This document shows positions 12,364-27,300 of a DNA stretch of 64,000 nucleotides, in pieces. The notes under the pieces are model-generated. The model was given only the letters and a program-made list of their open reading frames with translations. It was not told where the DNA came from and ran no database searches. Position 1 is the first letter of the stretch; every line of letters starts with the position of its first letter. This DNA is from Datnioides undecimradiatus (Eukaryota > Chordata > Actinopteri > Lobotiformes > Datnioididae): NCBI GenBank assembly GCA_008933995.1, contig WARS01000030.1, positions 6,617,304-6,681,303 on the forward strand. The letters are read 5' to 3'. The position numbers were made by a program, and so were the translations under genes.

Positions 12364-15300
12364 TTAGAGCCGGTCAAGGCGAAATGCGTCCTCTGTGGCG
12401 GGGTCGGCAAGGACCATGTCCGGGTCATTGAGCATGTGCAGGCCGTCCAGCGTCAGCGGGTCGATTTTGAGATCGTCCAGCGGGAACTGGGAGTCAATAT
12501 CAAAGCTGACATCTGTGGACAGCGAGCTGGTCAAGTCCTTTGGCAGGCTGGGGGGAGACTCTCCACTCACTAAGCAGAAGCAAGACAGCAAGTCAGAACA
12601 AGAATTAGTAGTTAAAGGCATTAGTTGGCAGCTGTTTATCTCTGAGAGGTTTTAAGGGGGAAAAGGGGAGGTGGTTAAAATTAGAAATCAATGGCAGCAT
12701 GAAGAGACAGCTTGTTGACAAGTCTGGGCTATGATTGGATAATAACTTGCTGTAAGAAGCTTGACATCTTAATTACACATTTCAGTAAAAAGACAGTTAA
12801 CAACAGACGCCGCTGATTTTCAGAAACTCACTGGGGCTGAAAAAAGCTGTCAAATACAATCTTAATAGGTTTATCCATAAATATGTAAGCGTTTAAGTTG
12901 TGATTTTAGCAGCACTTTTTGCTGCCGTCATTGTCACTTATGATCTATCTGACAGTCACGCTCATATAGATTTCCTCCCACTAAAATGATTTTTACACTT
13001 TCTCTTTCCAGCCTTCTCTGGAAGTCATTTGACATTGTGAATAGATGAACACTGTGTCAGGATGGCTCACATGCAGTCTTACAGAGTGGGAAAATAACTT
13101 TCCTACTTGGAAGAGAACCCATGAATGTGGGGCTGTTTTGCAGCCAACTCTTAAGTGTGGGATATGTCAGCACTTTCCAGCAACTCAGAGCTCACACTAT
13201 CACTCATTTAGAGATTGCATTCAAATATGTTATTTGCTCCTTGAATGAGTGGCAGATTAACAACAATTGGAGGCATTTGAAGCCAGTTTATAGCACACAC
13301 TAAAACAATCTCGCACATTGTAACAGTCAAGCAACGAATCATATCTTTGCGAGGCTTGTAATGTTCAGTGTTTGTTGACGCACTGTCAAAGAAACTGTCA
13401 CTACATCAAGGAATACAAACAAATATGAAGCACAGGCTTTATTCTGCTTTGGGAGTTTGGAAATCTCTACAAAAGATTTTCAACATGAGCAGCAGCGCGC
13501 CACAGTTCAATACAAGCCTCTTGCTGGAAGACTTAAGAGAGCCACATGATATGTGGAAGCAGCACCTGTGAGAATGATGTTGGGGATGTTGCCATGGCTA
13601 CTGTAGCCCAGTTGCTGTGAGTCCTGCAGGTTGCAGTGTCCACTGGTCAAACCCATCATAAGCGCCTGGGAGTAGTTGAGGGTGGAGGTCTGGTTATACA
13701 GGCTGTCGGAGCTGATGGGGGTTTCAATCATGTTGAACTGCTCCAGCTGGCAATCACAACAGAGAGAAACACCACAAGTGTTGGCTGCTGGATCGAACTG
13801 AAGCAAGAGCAAGTGAAGAGCAGACCTGAATATATGGGTATGTGGGCTTTTGTCTGACCTGTTGTGAGAGAGCGCTGGCCTGAATGGATGGGAGCTGCTG
13901 GTCATAGAAGTCTGCAAACACGCTGCCCAGTATGGAGTTGTGCTGAAACATCAAATGTTTATTGAGACTGGTTAAAAAAAACAGAAGAACCTGCTGCTGA
14001 CATCAACTCCATGAGTTTTCTTCATCCAGGCTGCAGAAGTCATACATTTAACATGAAATGTGCGGTGTGAGAAGGACACACTCAAAAGAGCAACAGGACT
14101 GAAACAACAAAGTGCTTTAGGTCATTCCACAACATCTGAAAATGTCATTCTATTGAGCTGGGTTTGCCAATTCACAGCCAGTTTGTGTATGCTAATGCCT
14201 CCACACTATATTTGTGTATGTATGCGTCAGCGGAGAGAAAGACTGCTGTGCTTCCTGCTGTAATTAATGTTTCTAACTTAAATGTGCGCTGACAGAAGAA
14301 GCAGTAAACAGCTGTGTGGTACACACACAACTCAAAAGCAACTTCTTCGATCTTAACGGCTGTTAAAAGCAAGACAGAGACACAGAGCGTACAACAGCCC
14401 AACAAGGACTTTGTAGCCTCCTCTTTCAATAATATATGTAGATGAAGCCCAGCAATATTTGCAAAAGCCTTGCATTATTTACAGGGTGTGCTGTGATATA
14501 CAGATGTAGCAGGCACACTGTACATCAACCATCACAAGAAACTGCATAAATATTTCATAAAGGGAGATGCTCAAATGTTTTCACCCACTTTGGCAGCAAT
14601 TTCAAATCTTAAGATCACCCAAACATTATACGAAAATGATTGAACTAACTAAGTGGCTAAGTGACTAAATTAATGAAGAAGCAAACAAATAGACAAACAA
14701 GGGGCCATAAGATGTATACCCGAATCCCAAAGGTCAGGATCCACTAAATTCTGACAGATGGAAAACCAAATGTCAAAAATCAGTTAGCTAAAGAAAACAA
14801 TAGGGACGCTTCACTCCTCCTTTCACATGAGCCTTCTCTGCAGCCTTCTGGCCTCAGTGTTTTAATTAACACCAACCACATGGCATAAAATCCACATGAA
14901 ATAGCTAAAGGGAGTCATTGAAAACATAATCCCTTTGTGACTTCATTCTCGCTTCACTGACTCATCCAGCGCAAGCTAATTCTCTTGAAGTTTCTCATTT
15001 GAATGTCCTCACTGAACCAGCAACAGAAGTTCTCCCGTTTCATCGTGGCCTCTTAATGTATAAGTAATTGGATCATATTCTCAGCCCGTGCTCCTCCTGG
15101 TTCAAAACCAAATTATCTGTGTGTGCTGCAGATGTCCCCACAGGGCAGAGCGGGATAACAGAGCACACGGCTTGTCGGTTGTGGTTTAGCCCATGGATAA
15201 CCTCAGGGCTGTGACTGAGCCACTTCAGCTCAGGAGGGAAGTGAGTCTGGTAAGCAAGGACAGCAGGACAATACATGTAGAAATGCATACACACACAGTT

Positions 15301-18300
15301 AATCATCACATTTCGCTTTCTCAGCATTTCAAACAAAGTCACACTTACAGTTCAATAGAAGCAGAAGCTTTTTGAAAATGCTTTCTAATTATTTGGTGGA
15401 ATAAAGGCTGTACAATCCTTTACATAGTGTTCATTTAAATGTGTAATTCATGATCTTAGCAAAAGTTTTCAACCTCAACCTCAAAGTAAAAGCAGTATCT
15501 GATTTACAGTCTCACTTCCTTACCAGGGTTTGAAATGCTTATACTGAGACTGACACAGAATAACACCCCTGAGCCATGTTTACCTTGGGTGTGTTTAGTT
15601 TATCTTAAAGTGCCGCCCTGCAAGCAAGGTTCAGTTTGTTGAGATTCAGCCATGGGAACGATTAGCAGATACTCTTCAAAAAGGCTTGGAGTGCAGATTA
15701 CCTTCCCTCCTTCCATGCTACCTTAAAGTCCCATGCCGGTGGCAAAACCACAGTCAACACAAAGATCTGATGAACATATAAAACAAACAACAACTCCAGT
15801 ACAGAGTCTTATATAGCAAGACTGGGGAGGAAACGGTGGCGATGCAACGCAAATACCACAAAAGCAGCAGAGAAGGAAGGTCAGGGACACAGCTACATAA
15901 CAGCACATCAATGACACTGAGTGTTTAAAGAGACTGGTGGTCAGATCTGGGCAAAAGAGGGAGTACGTTAGCTTCACAACACATCAGTCTTTAATGTCAT
16001 CACCTCTTAATGTGATCATACTGTACAGTTTTCCTGTGTGTTTTCCTGCGTTATTAGCTGCTTCTTCCCCAGAGGGTTTCCTGAAATACATACTGATGTT
16101 TAGTTTGACTTCCTTTTGTCATGTCATAGCATGAAAACCACAGGTGTAATTAAAAACACTAATTACGGTGCTGTGTATGTTGGGAAGGATGGCACCTGTG
16201 ATAGTTCCTGCTGCGACTCGTTAAAATGTCAGCTCTGAATATTTACTAAATCAATAAAACAGGATCCTCTTATTACTGTAATTGTCCCTTTTCATCCTTT
16301 AAATTTACATAAGCAAAGTAACTAAGTAAATAAGTAACTACTTCACAAAAAAGCTGTCTTCCTCAAATGCTTCATATAAACTGAGATATTTCTTGTTTTT
16401 GCCCAGATCTGCTGATGTCAACACAATACAAGCAGCTGTAGGTGGGGGGCAGCCACAGAGTCCTACTTGCCAACGATAACCACAGAGCTACGATGCAGCG
16501 GACGGTGACGTTTATACAGAGTGAGTCAGTGGCTCACTGCTTCACACGCCCTTACTTGAGGCGAGCCTCCAGGTGAGAAGCCTTGATTGGAGACAGGGGA
16601 GGTTGGAGACTGATTGGCAGAGGATCCGACCCTACTGCGGTACTGTTGGAGGGAAGAGGCCTGATGCAAGAGGATACGTTTGAGTTATTCACATTGGTGT
16701 CTGTGTGCACATATGTGCTCATACTGCATACGGAGTTGTGTTATATGAATGCTTTTCTTACTGTAGGTTATCCAGGAATTACTAAAATGAATATTTACTG
16801 CTTTAAATTGTTGTAAGTCAAAATATTATTGTCTAATCCAATACAAATTAAAAAAATAATAGGCGTCATTAACACCATGTGCTACATGTCACGTTAATGC
16901 ATTAATGATACTGAAAAAGATCTAGGAAAAACAGAGAAAACTGCAGGGGATTAATTAGGAGAGGGAAAACAGTGCCAGCTACCCAAGCTCAGCGAGTGAG
17001 TGCTGTAAAACCGGATGATCAGAGAGAAATGACTCGGCTCGTCATTTGCTCTGTTCTGTCATATCTGCTCTTGTCAATCTACTTATCCAACTAAATCAGA
17101 GGAGGAATATTTGTGAAAACTAAAAAAAAGTTGTCCATAAATCAACTTGACCCAATGCACGAACATAACTGTGGACAGAAACATATCAAAATGACTATCA
17201 TCGTAAATAAAAGATAAACTCTCATGTAATTCTGATTTGGAGGCATATCAAACGAATAATAATTTATCACTCAAAAGCCAACGGGAGTTCAAACCCCCAT
17301 ATTCCTAATCTACTGATACATTACCAATCAAAATAGTGGTAGCATGAGATAGAGAAGTGATAAAGCAGTTCAAGGTCACTAGACACAGATATAAACTAGT
17401 GCAATAATAATTTCTAGACTGTTTGAAACTGAAAGAAGATATCTGTATATTTTTCTATTATCTCACTGTAATTCTGATTTACAGCTTAGAAATGGAGGCA
17501 AACATCTCTGTGAACAATGTGGTGCACAGTAAACGCTGGAGAACTGAAGAGGAGCTTCCTATCTGTGGCTAAATTAACAGAAAGTTAGGTCTGCGTTGCG
17601 TTTCCTCACAATGTTTCACTTGACCCCACGCTGCAAAGTCTATAACTGAGACCAGGAGAATGTAGGCCACTTGGTTTCTGCAGTTATCCAAACACGCTCC
17701 CACTGCAACAGAAGTAGAGCAGCGAAAGCCAAGATCTGAAGGACGCGCAGAGCCTTGCAGAAGCGTTTAGATTCCTTGATGTTTTTGCACGTTTTGTTGT
17801 GCTTCTATGTCATGATTTAATTTGGCAGTTTTTATCTCAGCCCTGTGCAACAACTTCAAAGCATGTGTTTATATAGAAATGTTAAATAAACGGGAGAGAA
17901 CAATTGCGCTGTCATACACATTTCACAGACAGTATAATTTCGTTTTCTCCTCGATGGTGGTGATCACTATACCACACAGACTCTTTGCAATAAATGCACT
18001 TAAGAGTTTCCTTATATCAAAGCATTAAGTGGTCTGAACACCTGAACAAAGGCAGGGTGTGTAGTCGGGACCAACGCATCTGAGAACACATTATCAGGTA
18101 AGAAATGGGAACCAGCCACATGAACCACAGTCACTGGCTTGTTGCTGTCACAGCGCTGTGATCCAGTGAAGTGATGCAGACAGATGCGTCCACTGCTCAC
18201 CGTGTTCATGTCTATGGTCATGTTGGTTTGCGAGGACGTCTGGTTGTCTGACGTGGAACAGGAGTTCACGGAGGACGACAGCTGGACCAGGCCGCTCTGC

Positions 18301-21300
18301 TGGAAAATAAAGAGGGGAGTCATAAATAGATAGAGACATCATGTAGTCATCAAGTGACACTTTATAGTTTTAATATGGGCTTCTCGCAGATATGGTATAT
18401 CAGTATCTGCTTTTATAGTGTGTTGGCAGATGTATGAAAAGAACCGGCCGATCATAAATAACAAGAAGCTGCATAATTCTGTGTACTGGAATCTTAGATT
18501 TGACCTCACGTTGTATAGCAATTATTTATGCGAATTTAATTTCCAGTTAGCGGTTTATGTAGACTGCTGTTGTTGACAATAATGTTGTCAACAACAAGAC
18601 ATCCTTCATGTCTTGGGCAATTAATCACTTTTTATTTTGGCTTCCAACGATTACTAAAACAGAAAAATCAACCTAAAACAATCACTGTGTTGAATTCAGT
18701 TTCAATGTTCTCGTTTTGTCCTGTTTCAGGCCAGAACACGCGTTTCTGCCCCTCCCTAAACGCCCAAACTCACTCAGCCAGGCTGTTTAGTCGAGCTCGC
18801 TGTGGTCAAGTGAACCATTGTTTGTGAAAAAACAGCTGGTGCTTGGATTCTGATGCGCACCAGTCTGTGCTGTCATGGTATGTTATGGTGGTATGATGCT
18901 TGGCGCAGCAAAAAGGACAGAGAGTCTCTCAGCAACCTGAAAAGTTGTTTATGTGACTCAGTGATTGAGTTTGCCCACATCTGGATGCTGTCTTACAGAA
19001 CTCGCTGGCTGAGATCTGAATAACTGAAATGACATTCAAATCAGCTTAACTGAAATGTATTTTAACAATGACAGCAGTGACTGGTAAAGTCAAGGATTCT
19101 CGGGAGAAACGATTTTGTTTTTGCATAAAACCTGCAGTAAATGGATAACATGAACAACATGCAATTCACAGATTAGCTGGACTTGAAGATTATAAGAATT
19201 AAGGAACTGATGGACTTATATCTGGAGAAACAGTTGGCAAACAGACCTTGATGTTTGTCTGCAAAAACTGAAAAACAAACTTGACAGTGAAGCAACAAAA
19301 AGGAGCCACGTTGATTCACAGAAATAACCGATCCTTTTTCAGTGCAGATTACTGTGTCGAATGAACTAACCTCTGCTTTAGATTTGAAAAACTATGACTT
19401 ACTTGAAGTAAAATTTCTTATTGCATTCTGTAAAGTTAATTTTGTTCATTTTCTTCTCTTCTATCGAATCAAAACAACTGCTGAAGCTTTTGTGGATGGA
19501 GGGGAACTCACTTGTTGGCTCTGGTGGTTCTGGGTCGACGGCTGCTGGTTGAAGAAGGCGTACTGGGACAGCTGCTGCTCGAGGTTCATGGCGTTGATGG
19601 CCGCCTATGGGGAAAGAGGCACAGTAACAGAAAATACGCCAGATTACAGTGTTTTATGGGAAATGCATTTATTCCAATATCTCTTGCCTATTTAGTTAAT
19701 TCAAAAACCAAAGATAGTCAAGAAGCAGAATCTTAAATATAAAATATAACTATTTACAATAAAATATATAAATAAAATATATTTAGGTCTGTTCTTGAGA
19801 TGAAAGGAGCAGTCCTTTGTTGAAACAAAGACGATATATGCAAAATACTGATACTGATTAAGGAATGTGCAAATGTTCACAGCAGAAAGTATAAATGCAA
19901 TGTGCAGAGATTAAGTCCAAAACTTTGCATTTGTGTAAGTTCCCCATTATAACCTATAAAAATCTCATTAAATAAATTATTTTACACCTTCCTAATAAAG
20001 ATTATCAAAATTCTGGGTATTTACACCACAACCATGGGAACTGCCTAAAATATAAAGAAATCAAACATTCAATGATAAATTTGGCTTGTATGATTGATTA
20101 TCTTGAGGTCAAGGTCAGGCTGTACCTGAGAGAGAGTGAGAGGTGGAGATGTTGGGGAGAGCTGCAGGTTCTGGTGCTGGTGGGAGTCTCCTGCATTCAG
20201 GATGAGAGGAACCATGTTGTCCTGCCCGGGCTGTATTTCCATGGTTACTGTGGGCTGAGATGTGTTCACTCCTACCCAGCACACAAAAAAACGGCAAAAG
20301 GAAAGAGGTTTGCACACAGAATCAGAGAGAAATTGAATGTCGAATGAGGAAAAGTCTCAAATATCCTGCACGTAAATATGGGAATATCTGAAATGCTCCA
20401 CGTTAAATGTCGTCGGTGTCACCTTGTGTGCTGTTCAGGGTCTGTGTGCTGTTGGAGGAGCCGAACGAGGCGGCTGCTGCATCGTCTGAGTCGAGTGGGG
20501 TGGGCAGCGGAGGAGGAAACTGGATGTTGGTCAGGTCAGGAAGAGAACCGCCAGTATTGTGGGCTGCTGGTTTTAGCGACGTGGTCAGCTGCTGGTCCGG
20601 AGACGGGAATATGCTGCAGGAGAACAGACGTGTGCAGTGAATAATACACTCACATGTACAAATAAGATCAGCTGGCTACTGTCAATGACAAAATGAAGGA
20701 ACAGAAACATTAACAGTAGTATTTTTAAAAAATTACTGAGCAAATGTTTTCCAATACAGACAACTCCAGAAATATTTGGACATGATGCATTTGGCCAGTG
20801 GTACTTTTGCTTTGGCTCTACTCTCTTGTTACTTTGGCTGTCAAGATGCAAATGCAAATGATGTTTAATTACAGTCAGATGGCTTCAATTTAAAGCTATG
20901 TTTAATTCATACTTGTTCATCTGATGTGTGTAAATGTGCGCTTAATTTGACGCTGACTGCATGCTCTTAAATACCACTTTCACTTTTACCATCTATTATA
21001 ACAGCGCAGCCACAGTCCCATCGTCATTTTGTTATTTTAGCAATATCGAAAAGATCGGCTGAGCACCGACTAAAAGCTCGCCAGCTCTCATTGAGTTTGA
21101 CCCACAGGTCTGAAGTTTTACAGATATGTAGTTGGCATGATGGTAAAGGTAGGTGGTGATTGTCACAGTTGGAATACAAAGCATGGCTTTGTTAATTTCA
21201 CAGAAATGAAGACAGGAACCAAATGTCTCAGCTTGTGCACATTGCATTTTAGCCTCACATTAAGAGCAAATTTTCACAAACAAGCGCATGTCCCCTTTCA

Positions 21301-24300
21301 GGTGAGTCCTCACACATGCATTTTGGCCTCATAGTTCTTCTCTTACAAGTTAGAAATGCCAATGATAAAGATTTAGAAAGAATGGTAACTTTAACAGGGT
21401 TAAACTTTCCTCCGACCAGTTGTAACCAGGAAAACCAGTAAAATACTCACTGAATCCCTGGAACTTTGCAGGGCTTGGACCTTGAAATGTTCTACAGGGG
21501 GGAAAAATAATTTACAGCTAAAATATTTTAAAGACAACATTGAAATGACAGGAAAAATGTATTTGCGTGAAGAAATTCTACCTTTTTGCACTCCCAGTTC
21601 TGTTTTTGTCCATCTTCATCAACCTCTTGTTTAATTGCTTCAGCCCCGGGTACAGTCAGCAGCAGAACTGGAGAGATGCAGAAAAAAAAATCTCATCAGT
21701 CTCTTGGGTTTACAGATGTCCAGCCTGTTTGGGCTTATAATAATCACAGCCCACATGTCCTTGTTTATTATGATGAAATGATATTTAAAAAGCAAAAAGA
21801 AGAAAGGAAGGAAGATAATAGAAAAATAAGACAGAAACAAAAACTGTAACACAAAGAAAGTAAGAAGATGAAACAGTAGTGGGCAAAAACCTGCCTGCAA
21901 GTACATTTATACTAATTCAATCAACATGCTCCTGAAATTAAAATGATCTGCTTCACTGGGCCCTGAGCTATTGGATTCATCTGACACACGGATCTCGGAC
22001 TCTTCTCAGCAGTCACTTTCCCCCTTCTGCCTTCAAAGCCACACTCGAAACTCTTTCATCACACTGGAGGGCACTTGAACGAACCGCCCAGAGAAAGCAG
22101 CAACACACGCCACAAAAAACAAACAGGCTTATGACAAAACACGCCTATCCACCATTATCAACTGCAGATAAGAGGAAAAGCACCTGATTAGTGCTGAACA
22201 GAATTCATGACTCATTAGAAACTGATTAACAGAGATTTGTATACAACATGTATTTACTGGATGCTATGTGAGTTTCTTGTAACACAGGTTTTACACTTTT
22301 TCTCATATCTCAACAAACTGGTCAATAGTTGATGAATATCATGCACCTGAGCATCTTCTCTCGTAACCTGACTCCACGAAATAAAGTTTTAATATGTACC
22401 TCGTTTGGGCTGCAGCTCCTGTGACCCTCCAGTAAACGAGGCCTGCTGGGCAGGAGTTAATGTGCTCTGGTGCAGTGCTGAGTCAGAGTTTGTCCTGCAG
22501 CACAACAATTAAAACAAAATCACAGAGTGCATTGTCTAAGAACAAAACATCTAAGAAGGAACAACTGAACATTTTGAACAAACAGCACATTAAATCCATT
22601 ATATTTAATACAAACTCAAGCTCCAGGTCTGGCCTGAACCTAAATACTTTTTTTTAGTTCATAGAGAGTCTGGTCCATAAAAAACAGCACATTGCATTAT
22701 AATATGCAGCAGTCACAACTACATTAAATCTGTAAGAATCTACAACAACCTAAATGCAATCCCGTTTCTTATAATGGCTTGTGATGGGAGCCAGATTGGA
22801 ACATTTTGTCCACAGTGGCAATCTGTGAAAGGAAGTCAGTAAATGTGTGATTGTGTAGCATGTTTTCAGGTTTTAAAAGTCTTGTGTTGTGTTCCCAGTT
22901 TGTATTGATCTGATCCTGTCTCTTCTTGAATAGTGCAAAGCAGCGTGGTACAAGTCAGAATTGTTAGAAAATGTCATGTAACATAATAGTTATTCAAGGA
23001 GTAAACAGTGAGACATACAGTCATGCAGAGGCAGTGTTCCATCCTCAGAGGCTGTCTTACCTCCTCCAGCTGGTATCAGGTGGTGGTGACAGATATACTG
23101 AGCCATATGGACAGCTGTCAATGTGAGATTGCAGGTTAAGAAAATACAGCTGGAGACTGAAACATCTTGGCCGATTCAATGCTTTCGTTCCTGTGAATTT
23201 AATTTCCTAAACCACCAGGAGATATAATAAAGTGCACAGTTTTGGTGGGATCGTCACATTAAACCAGCATGTGATAAACGCGACATTCCTACCAAACACA
23301 GTGATCATTTGACTTGAAGTAATTGCAGGCTGAAGTCATAGAAACACCTGTAACATCCATGAGCTACATTTAGGCACGTGAGAAACCACAGTGAAGAAAT
23401 CAACAAACAACTTCGACAGCTTTGTGATCGCTGTATAAATTCAGTGAGAAGAGTCTCTGCGACCTCACTTGGCCTTGTGGTTCAACCAGAAACAGGGAGC
23501 AAGAGGAAGAGACAGCTGCCGCACACAGTTGAATGCAGTACATATAAGTATGGATTAGGATTGTCATGTTTGTTAAGACTGTTCAAAGGCACCACAAACT
23601 ACAGTGGTGCTATCAGAGAGTATTGATCATTTTTCATTAGCAACCAGGCAAATTAAGGAATCCTTCGTTCATTTCATTCAGCCAGAACAGCAAACTTCAA
23701 AAGCTTTGTGTCATTTAACAACATGGCAGCCTTAAAACACTATTATAGGAAAGGAAAGGACTATTTTAATATATGTTTCCATAAATTAAACTGCCTTCAG
23801 CTTCACTGGCCTTCAACAAAACCAAAAACCAAAATTCAGACCTCCAATACTGAGACATGAAACTGTGACCAACCTATAAACCTGTACGTAACCACAGTGT
23901 AATGTACATACGTAGCATTATAAACAGATGTCTTAAAGGATATCTGACGTCCATGTTTGTCAATAGAAAGAGGTTTTCTGTGGGGGGATGTGATGCGGTT
24001 CCGGTCCCGGTAGACTCTGTCCACCAACCCGTGGTGTCGTGTCGATCTGTTTGAGTCCAGACCTGAATTCTGACAAACAAAGTCAAGAATAAAATTATAA
24101 TTAGCTCATCAAACCGTGAGCTTTTTCTGTGAGGGTTTTCTTCAAACAGGCTGCAGAATTGGGCAGTCCTAAATATGAAGTGCAAACAAAACTAAATCCT
24201 TTCTTCAACAAAGTCATTAATGAAAAAACCTGTCCATCTCATGAGATGCATGTACTGCATGTAGAGCAGGGATGAAAAGTCAGTGGAGATCAGGGCAGAA

Positions 24301-27300
24301 AATTACTTCAGAAAAGTGGAAAGTTCCTGCAAAATTATAAATGAGGATGTAGAAAGTGCCTGTTTTTGTTCTGCTCACATGAATTTTCTTGAGTAATATT
24401 TGCAAGGGCCATTATTCATCAGCTGATTCACAGGGGGAACTGAGCGAGTCTCGATGGGGCAACAGTAGGACTAACTCCATCCTCTCCTCTGTCAGTAGAA
24501 AAATCCATACAAGTACTTCCCAACTTGAGTTTTGCTAGATTGTCAAAGGGAGGGTCTCAGCCTCTTTCCCCACACAATCGTATTAAGCAAAGGTCTTCTC
24601 AAGCTACTGACGTCACTAAATTGCATCAACATCTGTTAGGTTCAGCAAAATCTGACTCTGTTGAAGAGGTTTGGCTCTTTCCACACAGGCATGTCAGGGC
24701 TGTGTACTGTAGGCTGTGCTATTTTTTTCAAAGGCAATGAAATCATAACGATATATAGGTCAAAGAGCGATCTGCAGTGCCAGGTGAACATTTCTGTGAG
24801 GTACAAGGTTTCACAATGTCCCAGTATTGGCGCCCAGAGCAAGATGTTGTTCCCAGTGCAACGTGGGTGAGTAGAACAGGGAGCAGCTTTTCTCTTTCAT
24901 ATATACAGGCTAACACAATTGAAAGCGTTGCTATCACACAGCTGGCACCGCAGAACAATCCACCACCATAGGGGAGTACATGTGGAAGTTGAGTATACAT
25001 TGATTTAAACTGATACTCTGCAAGATATTTTCTTAAAGAAACAAACAAATCAGTCTTTGTTTCATTTTTTCTACTGTTCTTTATTATGCAGTTGAAGTAT
25101 CTGGAGAACAACAGTTAGCTTGTGATTCTGACATAAAGAAAACTTGCTAAATGTTTTTAGCTTGTTCCATCTTTGAAACTAATACTGTCAAGGATTTAAA
25201 GGCCAAACACTGAGACGTTCATGCTGCTTCAGTTAACTTCATTGCCACGTTTGTTCATTTAATGTGTGTTACAGACAGCGAACAAAACTGTGGGTCCCTC
25301 CACAGAAAATATAAGCTTTGATGTAAAACCGCACAGCATTGCTTTATCTCATAAATATTCATACTAGCGTCATACACACATGCATACATAGGGTTGATGT
25401 GAGGTTCCGCGTTATTGTTGAGCTCTCTCTCTCTCAAGACTATGGAGGCAACCTTTATTGTTTTTGGACGAAGCTCTAGAACTGAGGTCCACCATACTAT
25501 AGTAACAAAAACACCTAATTTATACTCTGCATTGGTATATTTACTTCTTCTTCTATTTATTCTATATTAAGTGCTCTTGTGGCTTGTATAAATAGTATGT
25601 ATGTCACCTCCTGTACAGAGAGTCTATCCAGAGGGCTGTATAGTATTTGAAAACAGCCAGTGTAAAACTGTTATAGAGCAGCCACAGGTTGAATCAATAT
25701 TGCAGGATATTACTAAGCCACTGAGATGGGCACAGTGTGATTTATTTATACGAAACAGCTGTGGATGATTACTGTAAAACAAATTCTGGGACAAATTAAA
25801 TGTCCATCCACCAGCGTTCAATGCAAACATATTCCTCCACATCAGTTTCAGTTGCTGCTAAAACACAAATCTGAAGACCATATAAACAATCCCCCACCTG
25901 AAAAGCCACGTCAACAGTGCCGTTCCCAATCTGATTGACGTTGGGCAGAGATCCTCCATAGTACTGCCCGCGGTTTGGCCCCAGCTGCAAATACTGAGTT
26001 TTCTGTAACTGTAGCTGGAAACACAGAAAGGTAAGACATGAAGTTGTTATATGAACTTCATACAAAGATACAACAAAAAAGACATTTACACATCTTTATA
26101 TGAATCCAACCATAATCTTATCTTACTTAGAGCCATGTGATTGTGTTCTACAGACAACACCACTGAAACCACCTTGATCATGATCACATCTCTAATCACC
26201 TGTTTGAGACAGACATTTGCTGATTTGAACACAAAATGATCCCAGATTTCACAAACTGAGATGAACACTAAATGTTATCTGCAGTGTTTGATGCAGTCTG
26301 CCATGTCTGACTTTAATAACTTTTATATGTGAAGGGAAACTTTGGTGTGGAAACTACAGCACCTCAACTTGCCTTACAATAGTGTTTCTTTCAAAATGAC
26401 CTGCAGTTCCATTTCCCATTAGAGAAGCCATAACCGGTCCATTAAATTTTCTCATGTGAGCCCACTGCTCACTGTTGGCTGAGCAGAAAATCTAATAATA
26501 ACAATTACTCTGCCTGTATCACTGGTGTCTTTTGATAGGCCTGTGACCTCAGGGGTTTATTTCTTTAACTACATTCATACCTTCTCTGTTGACAAAGGAT
26601 TACATATTGTAACATATCCGGATCAGGAAGAGGTCAGTCCCAATCCTTTCAACCTCAGCAAGAGAGGAACAGAGAGTGGGAGAGAGAAAGACAAGCGGAG
26701 GGAAACTGAAGGGGGGAGGGAGACAGGGTGAAAGGATGAAACTCTAAACCTGAGGTCTGCTTCCCACAGGTCTAACTTTGGCTCAGACATGAGCTTCCTG
26801 CCATTTGTTTGTGCATTAATGAAAATAAAATCGACAAAAAATGAAGCCACAGGCCTCCAATTAAGATGACAGATGGGGTCTTTTACTAACCAGTCTAGAC
26901 AAGTAGCCTAAAACACAAACGTATAATTATAAGGTCTGACACGACCTATTTAATTTCTTGGAAATTTAACAACTTGAATACTTTTAAAATATTATATTTA
27001 GTCAGAAAATCCAAATGTAAAGCTTCATAAATAGGCCTTTTTCAAAGCAGGCTTGACTTTTTTTTTTTTTTTTGGACTTGTTATAGTAGGAAAAGCTCAG
27101 ATGTTACTAATAACTGATTTACTTGTTTCAATAAGATGTGACAGTGGGACAGCAAACGTGCATGCACTTGCACAGCATCATGACCATCAAACTGAAACAC
27201 ATATAAAAATGTTATTATTTATACCTGTGCGTTTCCTATTGCGACATGTCAAAATAATACAGTGTAGAAACCAGGAAGAATATTTTATTTTTTCTCTTGG

